From Bradyrhizobium iriomotense (GTDB lineage: Bacteria; Pseudomonadota; Alphaproteobacteria; Rhizobiales; Xanthobacteraceae): 64,000 bases of DNA. The notes beneath the pieces are model-generated. The model was not told the origin of the DNA. It searched no databases and was given only the letters and a program-made list of their open reading frames with translations. Where the stretch lies: NCBI RefSeq assembly GCF_018130765.1, contig NZ_JAFCJZ010000002.1, forward strand, positions 124,001 to 188,000, given 5' to 3'. Position 1 is the stretch's first letter; every line of letters begins with the position of its first letter. This document shows, in pieces, positions 26,384-34,982 of the stretch. A program made the position numbers and the translations under genes.

Positions 26384-27445
26384 ATGATTAGATTTGGGCT
26401 GCTTGGCTGCGGGCGAATTGCCAAACGCCACTCCGACCTCTTGGGCGGCAATCACGTGGAAGGTGCGAGCCTCGTTGCGGTCTGCGATCCCGTCCGCGCA
26501 CGCGCCGATGCCATCGCCGGAAAATTCGGCGTGCCGGCGGTCTACGACATGGATGATTTTCTCACCCGCAAGGACATCGACGCGGTCGCGGTGCTGACAC
26601 CAAGCGGGCTGCATCCGGCGCATGTCATCGCTTGCGCCAGGGCCGGCAAGCATGTCGTCGTCGAGAAGCCGATGGCGCTCCGGCTGCAGGATGCCGACGA
26701 CATGATCCGCGCCTGCGATGCTGCAGGCGTGAAGATGTTCGTCGTCAAGCAGAACCGTTTCAACGTGCCCGTCGTCAAGGCGCGCGAGGCGCTCGATGCC
26801 GGGCGCTTCGGCAAGCTGATTCTCGGCACCGTGCGGGTGCGCTGGTGCCGCGATCAGGCCTATTACGACCAGGACGCCTGGCGCGGCACCTGGGCCTATG
26901 ACGGCGGCGTGCTGACTAACCAGGCGAGCCACCACATCGACATGTTGGAATGGTTCTTCGGCGACGTCGTCAGCGTGCATGCGCGCGGGATGACGGCACT
27001 CGCGAAGATCGAGACCGAGGACACTGCGGTTGCAACGTTGAAGTTTCGTAACGGCGCTCTCGGAATCGTCGAGGCCACCACGGCGGCGCGGCCGACCGAT
27101 CTGGAGGGATCGCTCTCGATCCTCGGAGAAAAGGGCACGGTGGAAATCTCCGGCTTCGCGGTCAATCAGATCCGGCATTGGCGCTTCGTCGACGAGCTGC
27201 CGTCCGACAAGGACGTGGTCGAGAAGTTCTCGGTCAATCCGCCTAACGTCTATGGCTTCGGCCATCAGGCCTATTATCACCACGTGGTCGACTGCCTGGT
27301 GAACCAGCGCGCCGCGCTGGTTGATGGGCTCGAGGGCCGCAAGAGCCTGGAACTGATCTCCGCATTGTATGAATCGATCGAGACCGGCGCGGAAGTGCCG
27401 CTGCGATTTACGCCCCGGCTGAGCCGTCTGGGTGTCGTCACGTGA
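26384..27445 (+). CDS. Gfo/Idh/MocA-family dehydrogenase, WlbA/WbpB-like
   Basis: The 353-residue protein opens with the NAD-binding GLLGCGRIAKRH (5-16) and has VVVEKPMAL near 95 with the catalytic-region lysine. Further on are KQNRFN, the DQDAWRGTWAYDGGVLTNQASHHIDMLEW stretch (shown here as WRGTWA and NQASHHID) and YHHVVDCL. These features are typical of WlbA/WbpB, which oxidise C3 of UDP-N-acetylglucosaminuronate. The next two genes are an acetyltransferase and an aminotransferase, as in the wlbA-wlbB-wlbC order. The C6 dehydrogenase that should precede it (WbpA) is not in the window. The downstream gene overlaps by four bases (GTGA). Confidence 0.82.
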   Translation: MIRFGLLGCGRIAKRHSDLLGGNHVEGASLVAVCDPVRARADAIAGKFGVPAVYDMDDFLTRKDIDAVAVLTPSGLHPAHVIACARAGKHVVVEKPMALRLQDADDMIRACDAAGVKMFVVKQNRFNVPVVKAREALDAGRFGKLILGTVRVRWCRDQAYYDQDAWRGTWAYDGGVLTNQASHHIDMLEWFFGDVVSVHARGMTALAKIETEDTAVATLKFRNGALGIVEATTAARPTDLEGSLSILGEKGTVEISGFAVNQIRHWRFVDELPSDKDVVEKFSVNPPNVYGFGHQAYYHHVVDCLVNQRAALVDGLEGRKSLELISALYESIETGAEVPLRFTPRLSRLGVVT

Positions 27446-27897
27446 ACAAGCCGGACATCCATCAGGCCGCTATTCGCGATGTCGCGTTCGGTGCCGGCGT
27501 CAAGGTCGTCGAGCCCTGCAATCTCTATAGCTGCAAGATCGGCGACGATTGCTTTGTCGGTCCATTCACCGAGATTCAGAAGGGCGTCGTGATTGGCGCG
27601 CGGACGCGCGTGCAGTCGCATGCCTTTGTCTGCGAGCTGGTGACGATCGGCGAGGACTGCTTCGTCGGCCATGGCGTGATGTTCATCAACGATACGTTCT
27701 CGACCGGCGGCCCGGCGCGGGGCCGCAAGGAACTGTGGCGCGAGACGGTGATCGGCAACCGGGTGTCGATCGGCTCGAACGCCACCATCCTGCCGGTGAA
27801 GATCACGGACGACGTCGTGATCGGCGCAGGCTCCGTGGTGACCAAGGATATTACGACGCCGGGCACCTATGCCGGTAATCCGGCGCGCCGGCTGTAG
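27442..27897 (+). CDS. Hexapeptide-repeat acetyltransferase, WlbB/WbpD-like
   Basis: The 151-residue protein starts at a GTG overlapping the stop of the dehydrogenase. It is almost entirely left-handed beta-helix: CKIGDDCFVGPFTEI, VVIGARTRVQSHAF, VTIGEDCFVGHGV, then FINDTF and a closing AGNPARRL. The short length (WbpD is nearer 190) and the V-T-K-D end match the small LbH N-acetyltransferases that acetylate C3 amino groups of UDP-2-acetamido-3-amino-glucuronate. Gene order supports that job: dehydrogenase, acetyltransferase, aminotransferase. The acceptor is inferred from order, not seen. Confidence 0.82.
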   Translation: MNKPDIHQAAIRDVAFGAGVKVVEPCNLYSCKIGDDCFVGPFTEIQKGVVIGARTRVQSHAFVCELVTIGEDCFVGHGVMFINDTFSTGGPARGRKELWRETVIGNRVSIGSNATILPVKITDDVVIGAGSVVTKDITTPGTYAGNPARRL

Positions 27898-27923
27898 ACC
27901 GGTAACTTAAGGGAATACGATCG

Positions 27924-29021
27924 ATGGCCGTGCCTTTCGCCGATCTGCATCTGCAGCATCAGACCATCAAGAGCGAGATCGATGCTGCAATCGCGGGCGT
28001 GATCGGTGACAGCGCGTTCATTCGTGGCACCTATGTCGATGCCTTCGAACGGGAGTTCGCCGAGGCAGCACAGGTGAAGCATTGCGTGTCCTGTGCCAAC
28101 GGCACCGATGCGCTCTATCTCGCCATGAAGGCGCTGAAGGTGAAGCCCGGTGACGAGGTGATCACAACGGCGCATTCGTGGATTTCGACGGCGGCGATGA
28201 TTACGCACGCCGGCGCCGATGTCGTGTTCTGCGATACCGACGGCGCGACCTTCACGATCGATCCGGCGGCGATCGAGGCTGCGATCACCCCGCGCACCGT
28301 TGGCATCATCCCCGTCCATCTCTACGGTCAGCCCGCCGATATGGACGCGATCATGGCGATCGCAGCCAGGCACAAATTGTGGGTGATCGAGGATTGCGCG
28401 CAGGCGCATCTGGCACGTTACAAGGGGCAAATGGTCGGCACCTTCGGCGCGGCCGCAACCTATTCGTTCTATCCCGGCAAAAATCTTGGTGCGATGGGGG
28501 ACGCCGGCGCGGTGGTCACCAATGACGGCGGCCTCGCCGAGCACATGACGATGTTGGCGCGTCATGGCGGGTTGGTGAAGCATCAGCACCAGATCGAGGG
28601 CATCAATAGTCGGCTCGATGGTCTGCAGGCGGCCATCCTGTCGGCGAAGCTGCCCCATCTGGCGGCCTGGACCGAGGCACGACAGGCTGCCGCGAAAGTC
28701 TATGACGCAGGACTCGGCCAAATCGAGGAACTCGTGGTGCCCGCGATCGCGCCCAGGCGCAGTCACGTCTACCACCTCTATACGATCCGCCATCCGCGCC
28801 GTGACGCATTGGCCGCCCATCTCAAGGTCAATGGTGTGCAGACGGCAATCAACTATCCCAGCGCATTGCCATTTCTGCCCGCCTATCAGCGGCTCGGCCA
28901 CCGCACGGAGCAGTTTCCGAACGCATCTCGCGACCAGGCGCAGATCTTGTCGCTGCCGATGTTCGCCGAAATCACCCGTCCGCAGCAGGACGAGGTGATC
29001 GACCTCGTCCGGAAATTCTAA
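27924..29021 (+). CDS. PLP-dependent sugar aminotransferase, WlbC/WbpE-like
   Basis: A 365-residue DegT/DnrJ/EryC1 aminotransferase. It has SCANGTDALYLAMKAL near 57-72, a PLP-contacting Asp in VIEDCAQAH at 154-162, and Lys186 in SFYPGKNLGA as the Schiff base. NSRLDGLQAAIL and VYHLYTIR are the usual substrate-side motifs. SFYPGKNLGAMGDAG is closer to WbpE/WlbC and QdtB-type 3-aminotransferases than to LegC-type enzymes. It would add an amino group at C3 after oxidation by the WlbA-like enzyme. Its stop codon lies inside a family A repeat. Confidence 0.85.
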   Translation: MAVPFADLHLQHQTIKSEIDAAIAGVIGDSAFIRGTYVDAFEREFAEAAQVKHCVSCANGTDALYLAMKALKVKPGDEVITTAHSWISTAAMITHAGADVVFCDTDGATFTIDPAAIEAAITPRTVGIIPVHLYGQPADMDAIMAIAARHKLWVIEDCAQAHLARYKGQMVGTFGAAATYSFYPGKNLGAMGDAGAVVTNDGGLAEHMTMLARHGGLVKHQHQIEGINSRLDGLQAAILSAKLPHLAAWTEARQAAAKVYDAGLGQIEELVVPAIAPRRSHVYHLYTIRHPRRDALAAHLKVNGVQTAINYPSALPFLPAYQRLGHRTEQFPNASRDQAQILSLPMFAEITRPQQDEVIDLVRKF

Positions 29022-29121
29022 AGCGCGATGAGATTTGGATGAAGCGTCATCGCGCTTTAGGTTGTTGTTTGCGCATGATCTTTCCGGAAAACCGCTTCGC
29101 ACTTTTCCGGATCATGCTTTA
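29018..29121. repeat. Extragenic palindromic repeat, family A copy 2
   Basis: Placed between convergent genes like copy 1 and in the reverse orientation to it. A perfect 13-base stem CTAAAGCGCGATG/CATCGCGCTTTAG (29018-29030 with 29048-29060) is followed by a second inverted repeat with CATGATC (29074-29080) and GATCATG (29110-29116) ends around a CCGGAAAACCGCTTCGC centre. The stop of the aminotransferase (29019-29021) and the stop of the PaaK-like gene (29119-29121, minus strand) both fall inside the element. Confidence 0.85.
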
Positions 29122-30342
29122 GCGCTCGTCCGCGATCACCTTGCCGTCGTTCGGCAGCGCGCCGGGGCCGACCAGCTCGATCGCGCCGCCGAGCTTTGTC
29201 ACCGCGCGCAAGGTGCCCGCGATCTCCTCGCGCAGCGTCTCGCTTGCCGCCGCCGTTTCCGCTTTCAGCGTCATCGCGTCGGTTTCGCCCTGGCGCGTGA
29301 CGACGAGACGCAGGCGGCCAAGCGCGGGATGGCGCTTGCCGATCTCGGCGACCTGCTCTGGACGGACGAACATGCCCTTGACCTTCGTGGTCTGGTCGGC
29401 GCGGCCCATCCAGCCCTTGATGCGCATGTTGGTGCGACCGCAGGGGCTGGTGCCCGGCAGTGCGGCGGTGAGGTCGCCGAGCGCAAGCCGGATCCAGGGA
29501 TGGTGCGGGTCGAGCGAGGTGACGACGATCTCGCCGACGTCGCCCGGCGCGACGGGATCGCCGGTGCCGGGCCTGACGATCTCCATGATCAGGTCCTCGT
29601 TCACGACCATGCCTTCGCGGGCTTCGGTCTCGAACGCAATGAGGCCGAGATCGGCCGTGCCGAAGGCCTGGTAGGCGTCGATGCCGCGCGCCTTGATCTC
29701 GGCCTGGAGCGAGGGCGGGAAGGCCGCGCCCGAGACCAGCGCACGCTTGATCGAGGAGACGTCGCGGCCCACGGTTGCGGCAGCATCGAGCAGGATCTTC
29801 AAAAAGTCCGGCGTGCCGCTGTAGCCGACCGGCCGGTAGGCTTCGATCAACTCGAATTGCTGCTCGGCATTGCCGGGACCCGCGGGGATCACCGCGCAGC
29901 CGAGCGCACGCGCCGACGAGTCGAAGATGAAGCCGCCGGGCGTGAGGTGGTAGCTGAATGTGTTGAGCACGATGTCACCGTCCCGGAACCCGGCCGCGAA
30001 CAGCGCCCGTGCGCCGCGCCACGGATCGGCCTGCCGTCCTTCCGGCTCGAAGATCGGCCCCGGGGAGGTGAAAAGCCGTGCGAACGAGCCAGGGGCCGCC
30101 GCCACGAAGCCGCCGAAGGGCGCGGAGGCCTTGTGCAGGGCCGGCAGTTCCGACTTGCGCAGCACCGGCAGGCGCGCAAGCGCCGCGCGCGTGGTCACGG
30201 CGTCCGGATCCACGCCTTTCAGCCGCTCGGCATAGGCGGGCGCCGTCATCGCGCTGCGCAGCACGTTCGGCAGGCGCGAAAACAGCTCGGCCTCGCGCGC
30301 CGCTTGCTCGCGCGTCTCGAGGGCGTCGTAATGGGCGGTCAT
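29119..30342 (-). CDS. PaaK-like acyl-CoA ligase (phenylacetate-CoA ligase family)
   Basis: This protein of 407 residues belongs to the AMP-forming ligase superfamily. A FTSPGPIFEPEG stretch near residue 90 occupies the place of the usual glycine-rich ATP loop. GYSGTPDFL near 184, YQAFGTADLG (the Y-G-T-A-like AMP motif) near 225 and GDLTAALPG-, GRADQTTKVKGMFVRPEQV (hinge and C-domain) follow. That order fits phenylacetate-CoA ligase-like proteins, which join a carboxylic acid to CoA through an acyl-AMP. The substrate cannot be read. It is convergent with the glycan locus and divergent from the AGE epimerase, so it is probably not part of glycan synthesis. Confidence 0.82.
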   Translation of the reverse strand: MTAHYDALETREQAAREAELFSRLPNVLRSAMTAPAYAERLKGVDPDAVTTRAALARLPVLRKSELPALHKASAPFGGFVAAAPGSFARLFTSPGPIFEPEGRQADPWRGARALFAAGFRDGDIVLNTFSYHLTPGGFIFDSSARALGCAVIPAGPGNAEQQFELIEAYRPVGYSGTPDFLKILLDAAATVGRDVSSIKRALVSGAAFPPSLQAEIKARGIDAYQAFGTADLGLIAFETEAREGMVVNEDLIMEIVRPGTGDPVAPGDVGEIVVTSLDPHHPWIRLALGDLTAALPGTSPCGRTNMRIKGWMGRADQTTKVKGMFVRPEQVAEIGKRHPALGRLRLVVTRQGETDAMTLKAETAAASETLREEIAGTLRAVTKLGGAIELVGPGALPNDGKVIADER

Positions 30343-30428
30343 GGCTGATCTTTCCGGGTTGGCATCCGTTGCACGCCGCCGCTGGCATGGGTATCAGACG
30401 GCCATTGTCGGGACGTGGAGAGAGCGAG

Positions 30429-31583
30429 ATGGCGGAGGAACCGATCGTGGCGGCGGAGGAGACGGCCGGCGTCGTCGCGCGCCTGAAACGCCGCATGATC
30501 GATGATGCGATGCCGCTGTGGTCGACCGTCGGCTGGGATCATGCCACGGGCGGCTTCATCGACCGGCTGCACCGCGACGGCACGGCGGATGCCGCCGCGC
30601 CGCGGCGCGTGTTCGTGCAGGCCCGCCAGATCTACTGCTACGCCAAGGCGGCGCAGATGGGCTGGTATCCGGAAGGGCGCGCCATCGCGCTGAAAGGGCT
30701 GGAGCACTTGCTGGCGAAGGCCAAGGCGCCCGACGGCAAGCCCGGCTATGTGCACCGGCTGACGCCGGAGGGCGCGGTGCTGGACGGCCGGCGCGATGCC
30801 TACGATCACGCCTTCATCCTGTTCGCGCTCGCGACCGTCTACGCGCTCGACAGGGATGCGCAGGTTCGCGCCGAGATCGACGCGCTGCTCGCCTTCCTCG
30901 ACGGCCATCTGCGCTCGCCGCATGGCGGCGTTCATGAAGGGCTTCCGGTCTCGCTGCCGCGCCGGCAGAACCCGCACATGCACCTGTTCGAGGCGATGAT
31001 CGCGTGCTTCGACGCGACCCACGACCTGTCGTTCCAGAACCGCGCCGGCGAGTTCTTCGCGCTGTTCCTCGCCAACCTCTACGACAAGCAGAAGCACGTG
31101 TTGTCGGAGTATTTCGAGGAGGACTGGTCGAAGATCGAGCCGGTCAGTGTCGAGCCGGGCCATCAGGCGGAATGGGTCTGGCTGCTGAAGGGATTTGAGC
31201 GCATCACGGGTTGTCCAACCGGGCAGCGGCGCGCGGAACTGCTGGCGACCGCGCTGCGCTATCGCGACGAGGCGACGGGCTGCCTGATCGACGAGGGCGA
31301 TGCGGGCGGCAATATCCGCCGCAGCACGCGCCGGCTTTGGCCGCAGACCGAGATCGCAAAAGCGTGGATCGCGCAGGCCGAGTCCGGCGAGGCGGGCGCG
31401 GCGGATGAGGCGCGCGCGGCGCTGGTGCGGCTCGAACGGCATTATCTCAGCCATCCCGTCAGGGGCGGCTGGTACGACCAGTTCGATCGCGACGGCAAAT
31501 CGCTGGTCGACACCATTCCTGCGTCGTCGTTCTATCATGTTCTCTGCGCAGTCACGGAAGCGGAGCAGGTAATCGAGGGTTAA
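30429..31583 (+). CDS. AGE-family epimerase/isomerase (N-acylglucosamine 2-epimerase or mannose isomerase type)
   Basis: The protein has 384 residues from the ATG at 30429, with GGAGAGAG just upstream. The pattern matches the (alpha/alpha)6 barrel of the AGE family: QARQIYCYAKAAQMGW near 62, YDHAFILFALA near 120, NPHMHLFEAMIAC near 180, EPGHQAEWVWLL near 240, RLWPQTEIAKAW near 300 and GGWYDQFDRDG near 345. The H-x-x-E pairs are the usual active-site histidines. It may interconvert hexoses or N-acylhexosamines. The 3' end overlaps the livF gene by four bases in convergent orientation. In a glycan locus an aldose isomerase is natural, but it lies outside the operons. Confidence 0.83.
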   Translation: MAEEPIVAAEETAGVVARLKRRMIDDAMPLWSTVGWDHATGGFIDRLHRDGTADAAAPRRVFVQARQIYCYAKAAQMGWYPEGRAIALKGLEHLLAKAKAPDGKPGYVHRLTPEGAVLDGRRDAYDHAFILFALATVYALDRDAQVRAEIDALLAFLDGHLRSPHGGVHEGLPVSLPRRQNPHMHLFEAMIACFDATHDLSFQNRAGEFFALFLANLYDKQKHVLSEYFEEDWSKIEPVSVEPGHQAEWVWLLKGFERITGCPTGQRRAELLATALRYRDEATGCLIDEGDAGGNIRRSTRRLWPQTEIAKAWIAQAESGEAGAADEARAALVRLERHYLSHPVRGGWYDQFDRDGKSLVDTIPASSFYHVLCAVTEAEQVIEG

Positions 31584-32419
31584 AGCCAGCGCTTGCGCCG
31601 CTTGAAGCTCTTGAGATTTTTAAAACTCTTGCGCTGGTCGCCGGCGCCGCCGAGGTAGAACTCCTTGACGTCCTCGTTGTCGCGCAGCTCGTCGGCGGTG
31701 CCGTCGAGCACGACCTTGCCCTGCTCCATGATGTAGCCGTGGCTCGCCACCGACAGCGCGGCGCGCGCGTTCTGCTCGACCAGGAGGATGGTGACGCCGA
31801 GATCGCGGTTGATCTTCTGGATGATGGAAAACACCTCCTTCACCAGCAGCGGCGACAGGCCCATCGACGGCTCGTCCATCAGGATCATCTTCGGGCGCGC
31901 CATCAGCGCGCGGCCGATCGCGAGCATCTGCTGCTCGCCGCCGGAGAGATAGCCGGCAAGGCCGGTGCGCTCCTTCAGGCGCGGGAAATAGTTGAAGACC
32001 ATGTCGAGGTCGGCATCGACCTCGCGGTCCCTGCGGGTGAAGGCGCCGAGCTTGAGGTTCTCAAGCGACGTCATGTCGGCGACGATGCGCCGGCCCTCCA
32101 TTACCTGGAAGATGCCGCGGCGGACGATCTTGTCGGGGTCGATGCCGTTGATGCGCTCGCCCTCGAACAGGATCTCGCCGCGCGTCACCTCGCCGTCCTC
32201 GGTCTTGAGCAGCCCCGAGATCGCCTTCAGCGTCGTCGACTTGCCGGCGCCGTTGGCCCCCAGCAGCGCCACGATCGCGCCCTTGGGCACGTCGAGGCTG
32301 AGGCCGCGCAGCACCAGGATGACGTCGTCATAGACGACCTCGATGTTGCGCACGGCGAGGAGGGGTGGTGCGGGCACGATGCTGGGGGAGGGGCGAACGG
32401 TTTCGGCGGTCTCAGTCAT
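31580..32419 (-). CDS. livF: Liv-type ABC transporter ATP-binding protein (LivF-like), operon 1
   Basis: The 279-residue ATPase has Walker A GANGAGKST near 55, an ABC signature LSGGEQQML near 158, Walker B MILMDEPSMGLSPLL near 177 and a switch-region EQNARAAL near 209. The short LivF-type C-terminus carries an extra basic tail (KSFKNLKSFKRRKRWL). It is last in the minus-strand operon livG-acs-livH-livM-binding protein-livF, with a 160-base gap before it that contains a repeat. It energises import of the operon's substrate from the cytoplasmic face. Confidence 0.9.
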   Translation of the reverse strand: MTETAETVRPSPSIVPAPPLLAVRNIEVVYDDVILVLRGLSLDVPKGAIVALLGANGAGKSTTLKAISGLLKTEDGEVTRGEILFEGERINGIDPDKIVRRGIFQVMEGRRIVADMTSLENLKLGAFTRRDREVDADLDMVFNYFPRLKERTGLAGYLSGGEQQMLAIGRALMARPKMILMDEPSMGLSPLLVKEVFSIIQKINRDLGVTILLVEQNARAALSVASHGYIMEQGKVVLDGTADELRDNEDVKEFYLGGAGDQRKSFKNLKSFKRRKRWL

Positions 32420-32454
32420 GCTTTGTTACTCCGCTGTCGTCGCCCGGCCTTATG

Positions 32455-32565
32455 CGCAATTGCGCATCGGGACCGGGCGACCCAGTATTCCAGAGACGCC
32501 TGACGTTCCCCGAGAGGCCGCGGCGTACTGGATCCCCCGCCTTCGCGGGGGATGACAGTGTGCGT
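32455..32565. repeat. Extragenic repeat, single copy in window (family D)
   Basis: The gap between the binding-protein gene and livF holds inverted CCCAGTA (32481-32487) and TACTGG (32526-32531). A strong hairpin follows, TCCCCCGC/GCGGGGGA at 32533-32552 with a four-base CTTC loop. It resembles the short dispersed palindromic units common in Bradyrhizobium genomes, but there is only one copy here, so family membership is from memory. Confidence 0.6.
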
Positions 32566-32581
32566 GTGGTCCGAGCCGGGC

Positions 32582-33862
32582 TCACCACCCCAGCCATTCC
32601 GGCTTGCGCGGCAGCTCGACCGTCTTGACCTTCTCGAGCTTGATCGTGCCCTTGGCCATGAGGTCGTTGAGGTCGCCGTCGGTCGCGCCCGACACCTTGG
32701 TGCGATAGAGATCGACCTTCAGCGTGCCGCGATGGTCCTTGTCGGTCCAGGTTGAGGGATTGCAGACACCGTCCATGCCGGCCGGCACCCAGTCCTTCTT
32801 CTGGTAGAAGCCCTTGGCGACGTTCTCGCCGGTGGCGCCGCCGTTCTTGGCGGCCCAGTCGAGCGCTTCCCTGGTGTAGAGCGCGCTACAGACGCCGGCG
32901 ATGTAGTGCACCGGGCGATAGGCCTTGCCGCTCGCATCCGACATTTTCGAGATTTCCATCACCGTCTTCATGCCCGGCGCGTTGCCGCCCCAGGTCACCG
33001 CTGTGCGCAGGGGGAACACGACTCCGTCGGCCGCGTCGGCCGCTGTCTTGGCGGCATTCTCGTCCATGCCCCAGACATTGCCGAGGAACTGCACGTCCAC
33101 GCCGGCGGCCTTGCAGGCCTTCAGCACGGAGATGTTGGAGGCGGCGGTGTTGCCGAGATAGGCGTAGTTGGCGCCGGAGCTCTTCAGGCTGAGGCACTGC
33201 GCGGAGTAGTCCCCGGGCGTCAGCGCGAACACGATCGGCGGCAGCACTTCGAAGCCGAGCTCGTTGGCGATCGCCTCGCCGGCCGCCTTCGGCGCATTCG
33301 GATAGGGATGATTGCCGCCCATATGGACGAATTTGGGCTTGCCGCTCTTGCCCTTGGCCTTCCAATCCTCGGCGGCCCAGGTCACCAATGCGCGCATCGC
33401 ATCCGAGTAGCTGGGGCCGTAGAAGAAGTTGTAGGGGGCGGGCTTGGCCTTTCCGCTCACGCCTTCCGGATCGGTCAGCGCCGCCGCGTAGGAGGCGGAG
33501 ACGTAGGGAATCTTGTCCTGTGCGACGAAGCCGGTCAGCGCTTCGGTGTCCGCGGTGCCCCAGCCCATGATCGCGGCAACCTTCTCGCCACCAGACCATT
33601 TCTTGTAGAGCGCGATCGCGCGCGGCACCTGGTAGCCGTAGTCGTTGCTGTCGAGATTGACCTGCTTGCCGCCGACACCGCCGTTCTTGTTGATCCAGGC
33701 AAAGGTATCGGCCACGGCCTGGCCATAGGGCGTGCCGACGTCCGAGGTCGCACCGGAATAGTCGGCGAGATGGCCAACCGCGATCTGCGCCTGCGCGCTG
33801 GCCGCAAAGCCTGCGATCGCAAACGCGAGGGAAGCGGTGCTCAAAAGGGATTTTGTCTTCAT
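32582..33862 (-). CDS. Periplasmic ABC substrate-binding protein (Liv/type 1 family), operon 1
   Basis: The 426-residue protein has a clear signal peptide, with a hydrophobic stretch and an ASAQA/QIAVG cleavage at about residue 25. It then has the type 1 periplasmic fold: VGHLADYSGATSDVGTPYG near 28-46 and IMGWGTADTEAL near 100. The operon includes an acyl-CoA synthetase. A carboxylate ligand such as an aromatic or medium-chain acid is therefore more likely than a branched-chain amino acid. That ligand class is inference from gene company. It lies 43 bases downstream of the livM stop. Confidence 0.88.
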   Translation of the reverse strand: MKTKSLLSTASLAFAIAGFAASAQAQIAVGHLADYSGATSDVGTPYGQAVADTFAWINKNGGVGGKQVNLDSNDYGYQVPRAIALYKKWSGGEKVAAIMGWGTADTEALTGFVAQDKIPYVSASYAAALTDPEGVSGKAKPAPYNFFYGPSYSDAMRALVTWAAEDWKAKGKSGKPKFVHMGGNHPYPNAPKAAGEAIANELGFEVLPPIVFALTPGDYSAQCLSLKSSGANYAYLGNTAASNISVLKACKAAGVDVQFLGNVWGMDENAAKTAADAADGVVFPLRTAVTWGGNAPGMKTVMEISKMSDASGKAYRPVHYIAGVCSALYTREALDWAAKNGGATGENVAKGFYQKKDWVPAGMDGVCNPSTWTDKDHRGTLKVDLYRTKVSGATDGDLNDLMAKGTIKLEKVKTVELPRKPEWLGW

Positions 33863-33905
33863 GGGTTGGTTCCTCCTGTTATCGTTAAAGTGAAGTCGCC
33901 CGCGC

Positions 33906-34979
33906 TCAATGCGAGAACGGGTAGAGTTTCCAGTAGGCCTTGATCTGCCGCCAGCGATGCGCGAGCCCGTCCGGCTCGAACATCAGAAACGCGATGATGA
34001 TGAGCCCGATCGAGATCTCGCGCAGGAAGGTGATGTTGGTGTTGAGCGACAGCGCCTTGTCGATCGCGCCGCCCTTCAAATGCAGGCTGATCCATTCCAT
34101 CGACTCCGGCAGCAGCACGACGAAGGCGGTGCCCATCAGCGTGCCCATGATCGAGCCGGTGCCGCCGATGATGATCATGGCCAGGAACAGGATCGAGCGC
34201 TCGATGCCGAAGCCTTCCTGCGACACCACGAGCTGGTAGTGCGCGTAGAGCGCACCCGCGATGCCGGCGAAGAAGGCGGCAAGGCCGAACGACAGCGTGC
34301 GGTACTTGGTGAGGTTGATGCCCATGATCTCGGCGGAGAGATAATGGTCGCGGATCGCCACCAGCGCGCGGCCGTCGCGCGTGCGCATCAGGTTGGTGAC
34401 GAGGATGTAGCTCAAGAGCACATAGGCCAGCACGACGTAGAAATATTGCCTGTCGCCGCGCAGCGTGTAGCCGAAGATCGAGAACGGCTCGGCGCTCGCC
34501 GGCACCGAGCCGCCGGAGAACCATTCGGCGCGCGAGAAGAAGTCGAGCAGGATGTATTGCGCGGCCAGCGTCGCGATGACGAGGTAAAGACCTTTCAGCC
34601 GCGCGGCCGGGATACCGAAGATCAGCCCGACCAGCGCAGTCACGACGCCCGCGAGCGGGATCGCAAAGAACACCGGGATCGGCGCGTTGTTGGAGATGTA
34701 GGCCGAGGTAAAGGCGCCGAGCAGGAAGAACGCAGCGTGCCCGATCGAGATCTGGCCGGTGAAGCCGACCAGGATGTTGAGGCCGAGCGCCGCGATCGAG
34801 AAGATGCCGATCTGGATCAGGATGCTGAGCCAGTAGCCGCTGAAGAATTGCGGCGCGAGGCAAAGGAGCGCAACGCCGAGAATCGCGAAGTTGCGGCTGG
34901 TCGTGGTCGGGAAGATCGTGGTGTCCGCGGCGTAGGAGGTGCGGAAATCACCAGCGGGGATGAGGGCAGGGCCGGCCAT
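33906..34979 (-). CDS. livM: Liv-type ABC transporter permease (LivM-like), operon 1
   Basis: A permease of 357 residues with about nine or ten hydrophobic helices. The conserved LNILVGFTGQISIGHAAFF near 68 is diagnostic for LivM, and the cytoplasmic EAA-like loop VAIRDHYLSAEIMGINLTKYR lies near 231. LAMIIIGGTGSIMGTLMGTAFV near 285 is the second conserved block. It sits three bases downstream of LivH and forms the channel with it. Confidence 0.9.
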   Translation of the reverse strand: MAGPALIPAGDFRTSYAADTTIFPTTTSRNFAILGVALLCLAPQFFSGYWLSILIQIGIFSIAALGLNILVGFTGQISIGHAAFFLLGAFTSAYISNNAPIPVFFAIPLAGVVTALVGLIFGIPAARLKGLYLVIATLAAQYILLDFFSRAEWFSGGSVPASAEPFSIFGYTLRGDRQYFYVVLAYVLLSYILVTNLMRTRDGRALVAIRDHYLSAEIMGINLTKYRTLSFGLAAFFAGIAGALYAHYQLVVSQEGFGIERSILFLAMIIIGGTGSIMGTLMGTAFVVLLPESMEWISLHLKGGAIDKALSLNTNITFLREISIGLIIIAFLMFEPDGLAHRWRQIKAYWKLYPFSH

Positions 34980-34982
34980 GGG

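Noticed and set aside
29035..30348. Long plus-strand open frame opposite the PaaK-like gene
   Set aside because: The minus-strand frame has ligase motifs in order, the plus-strand one has none.
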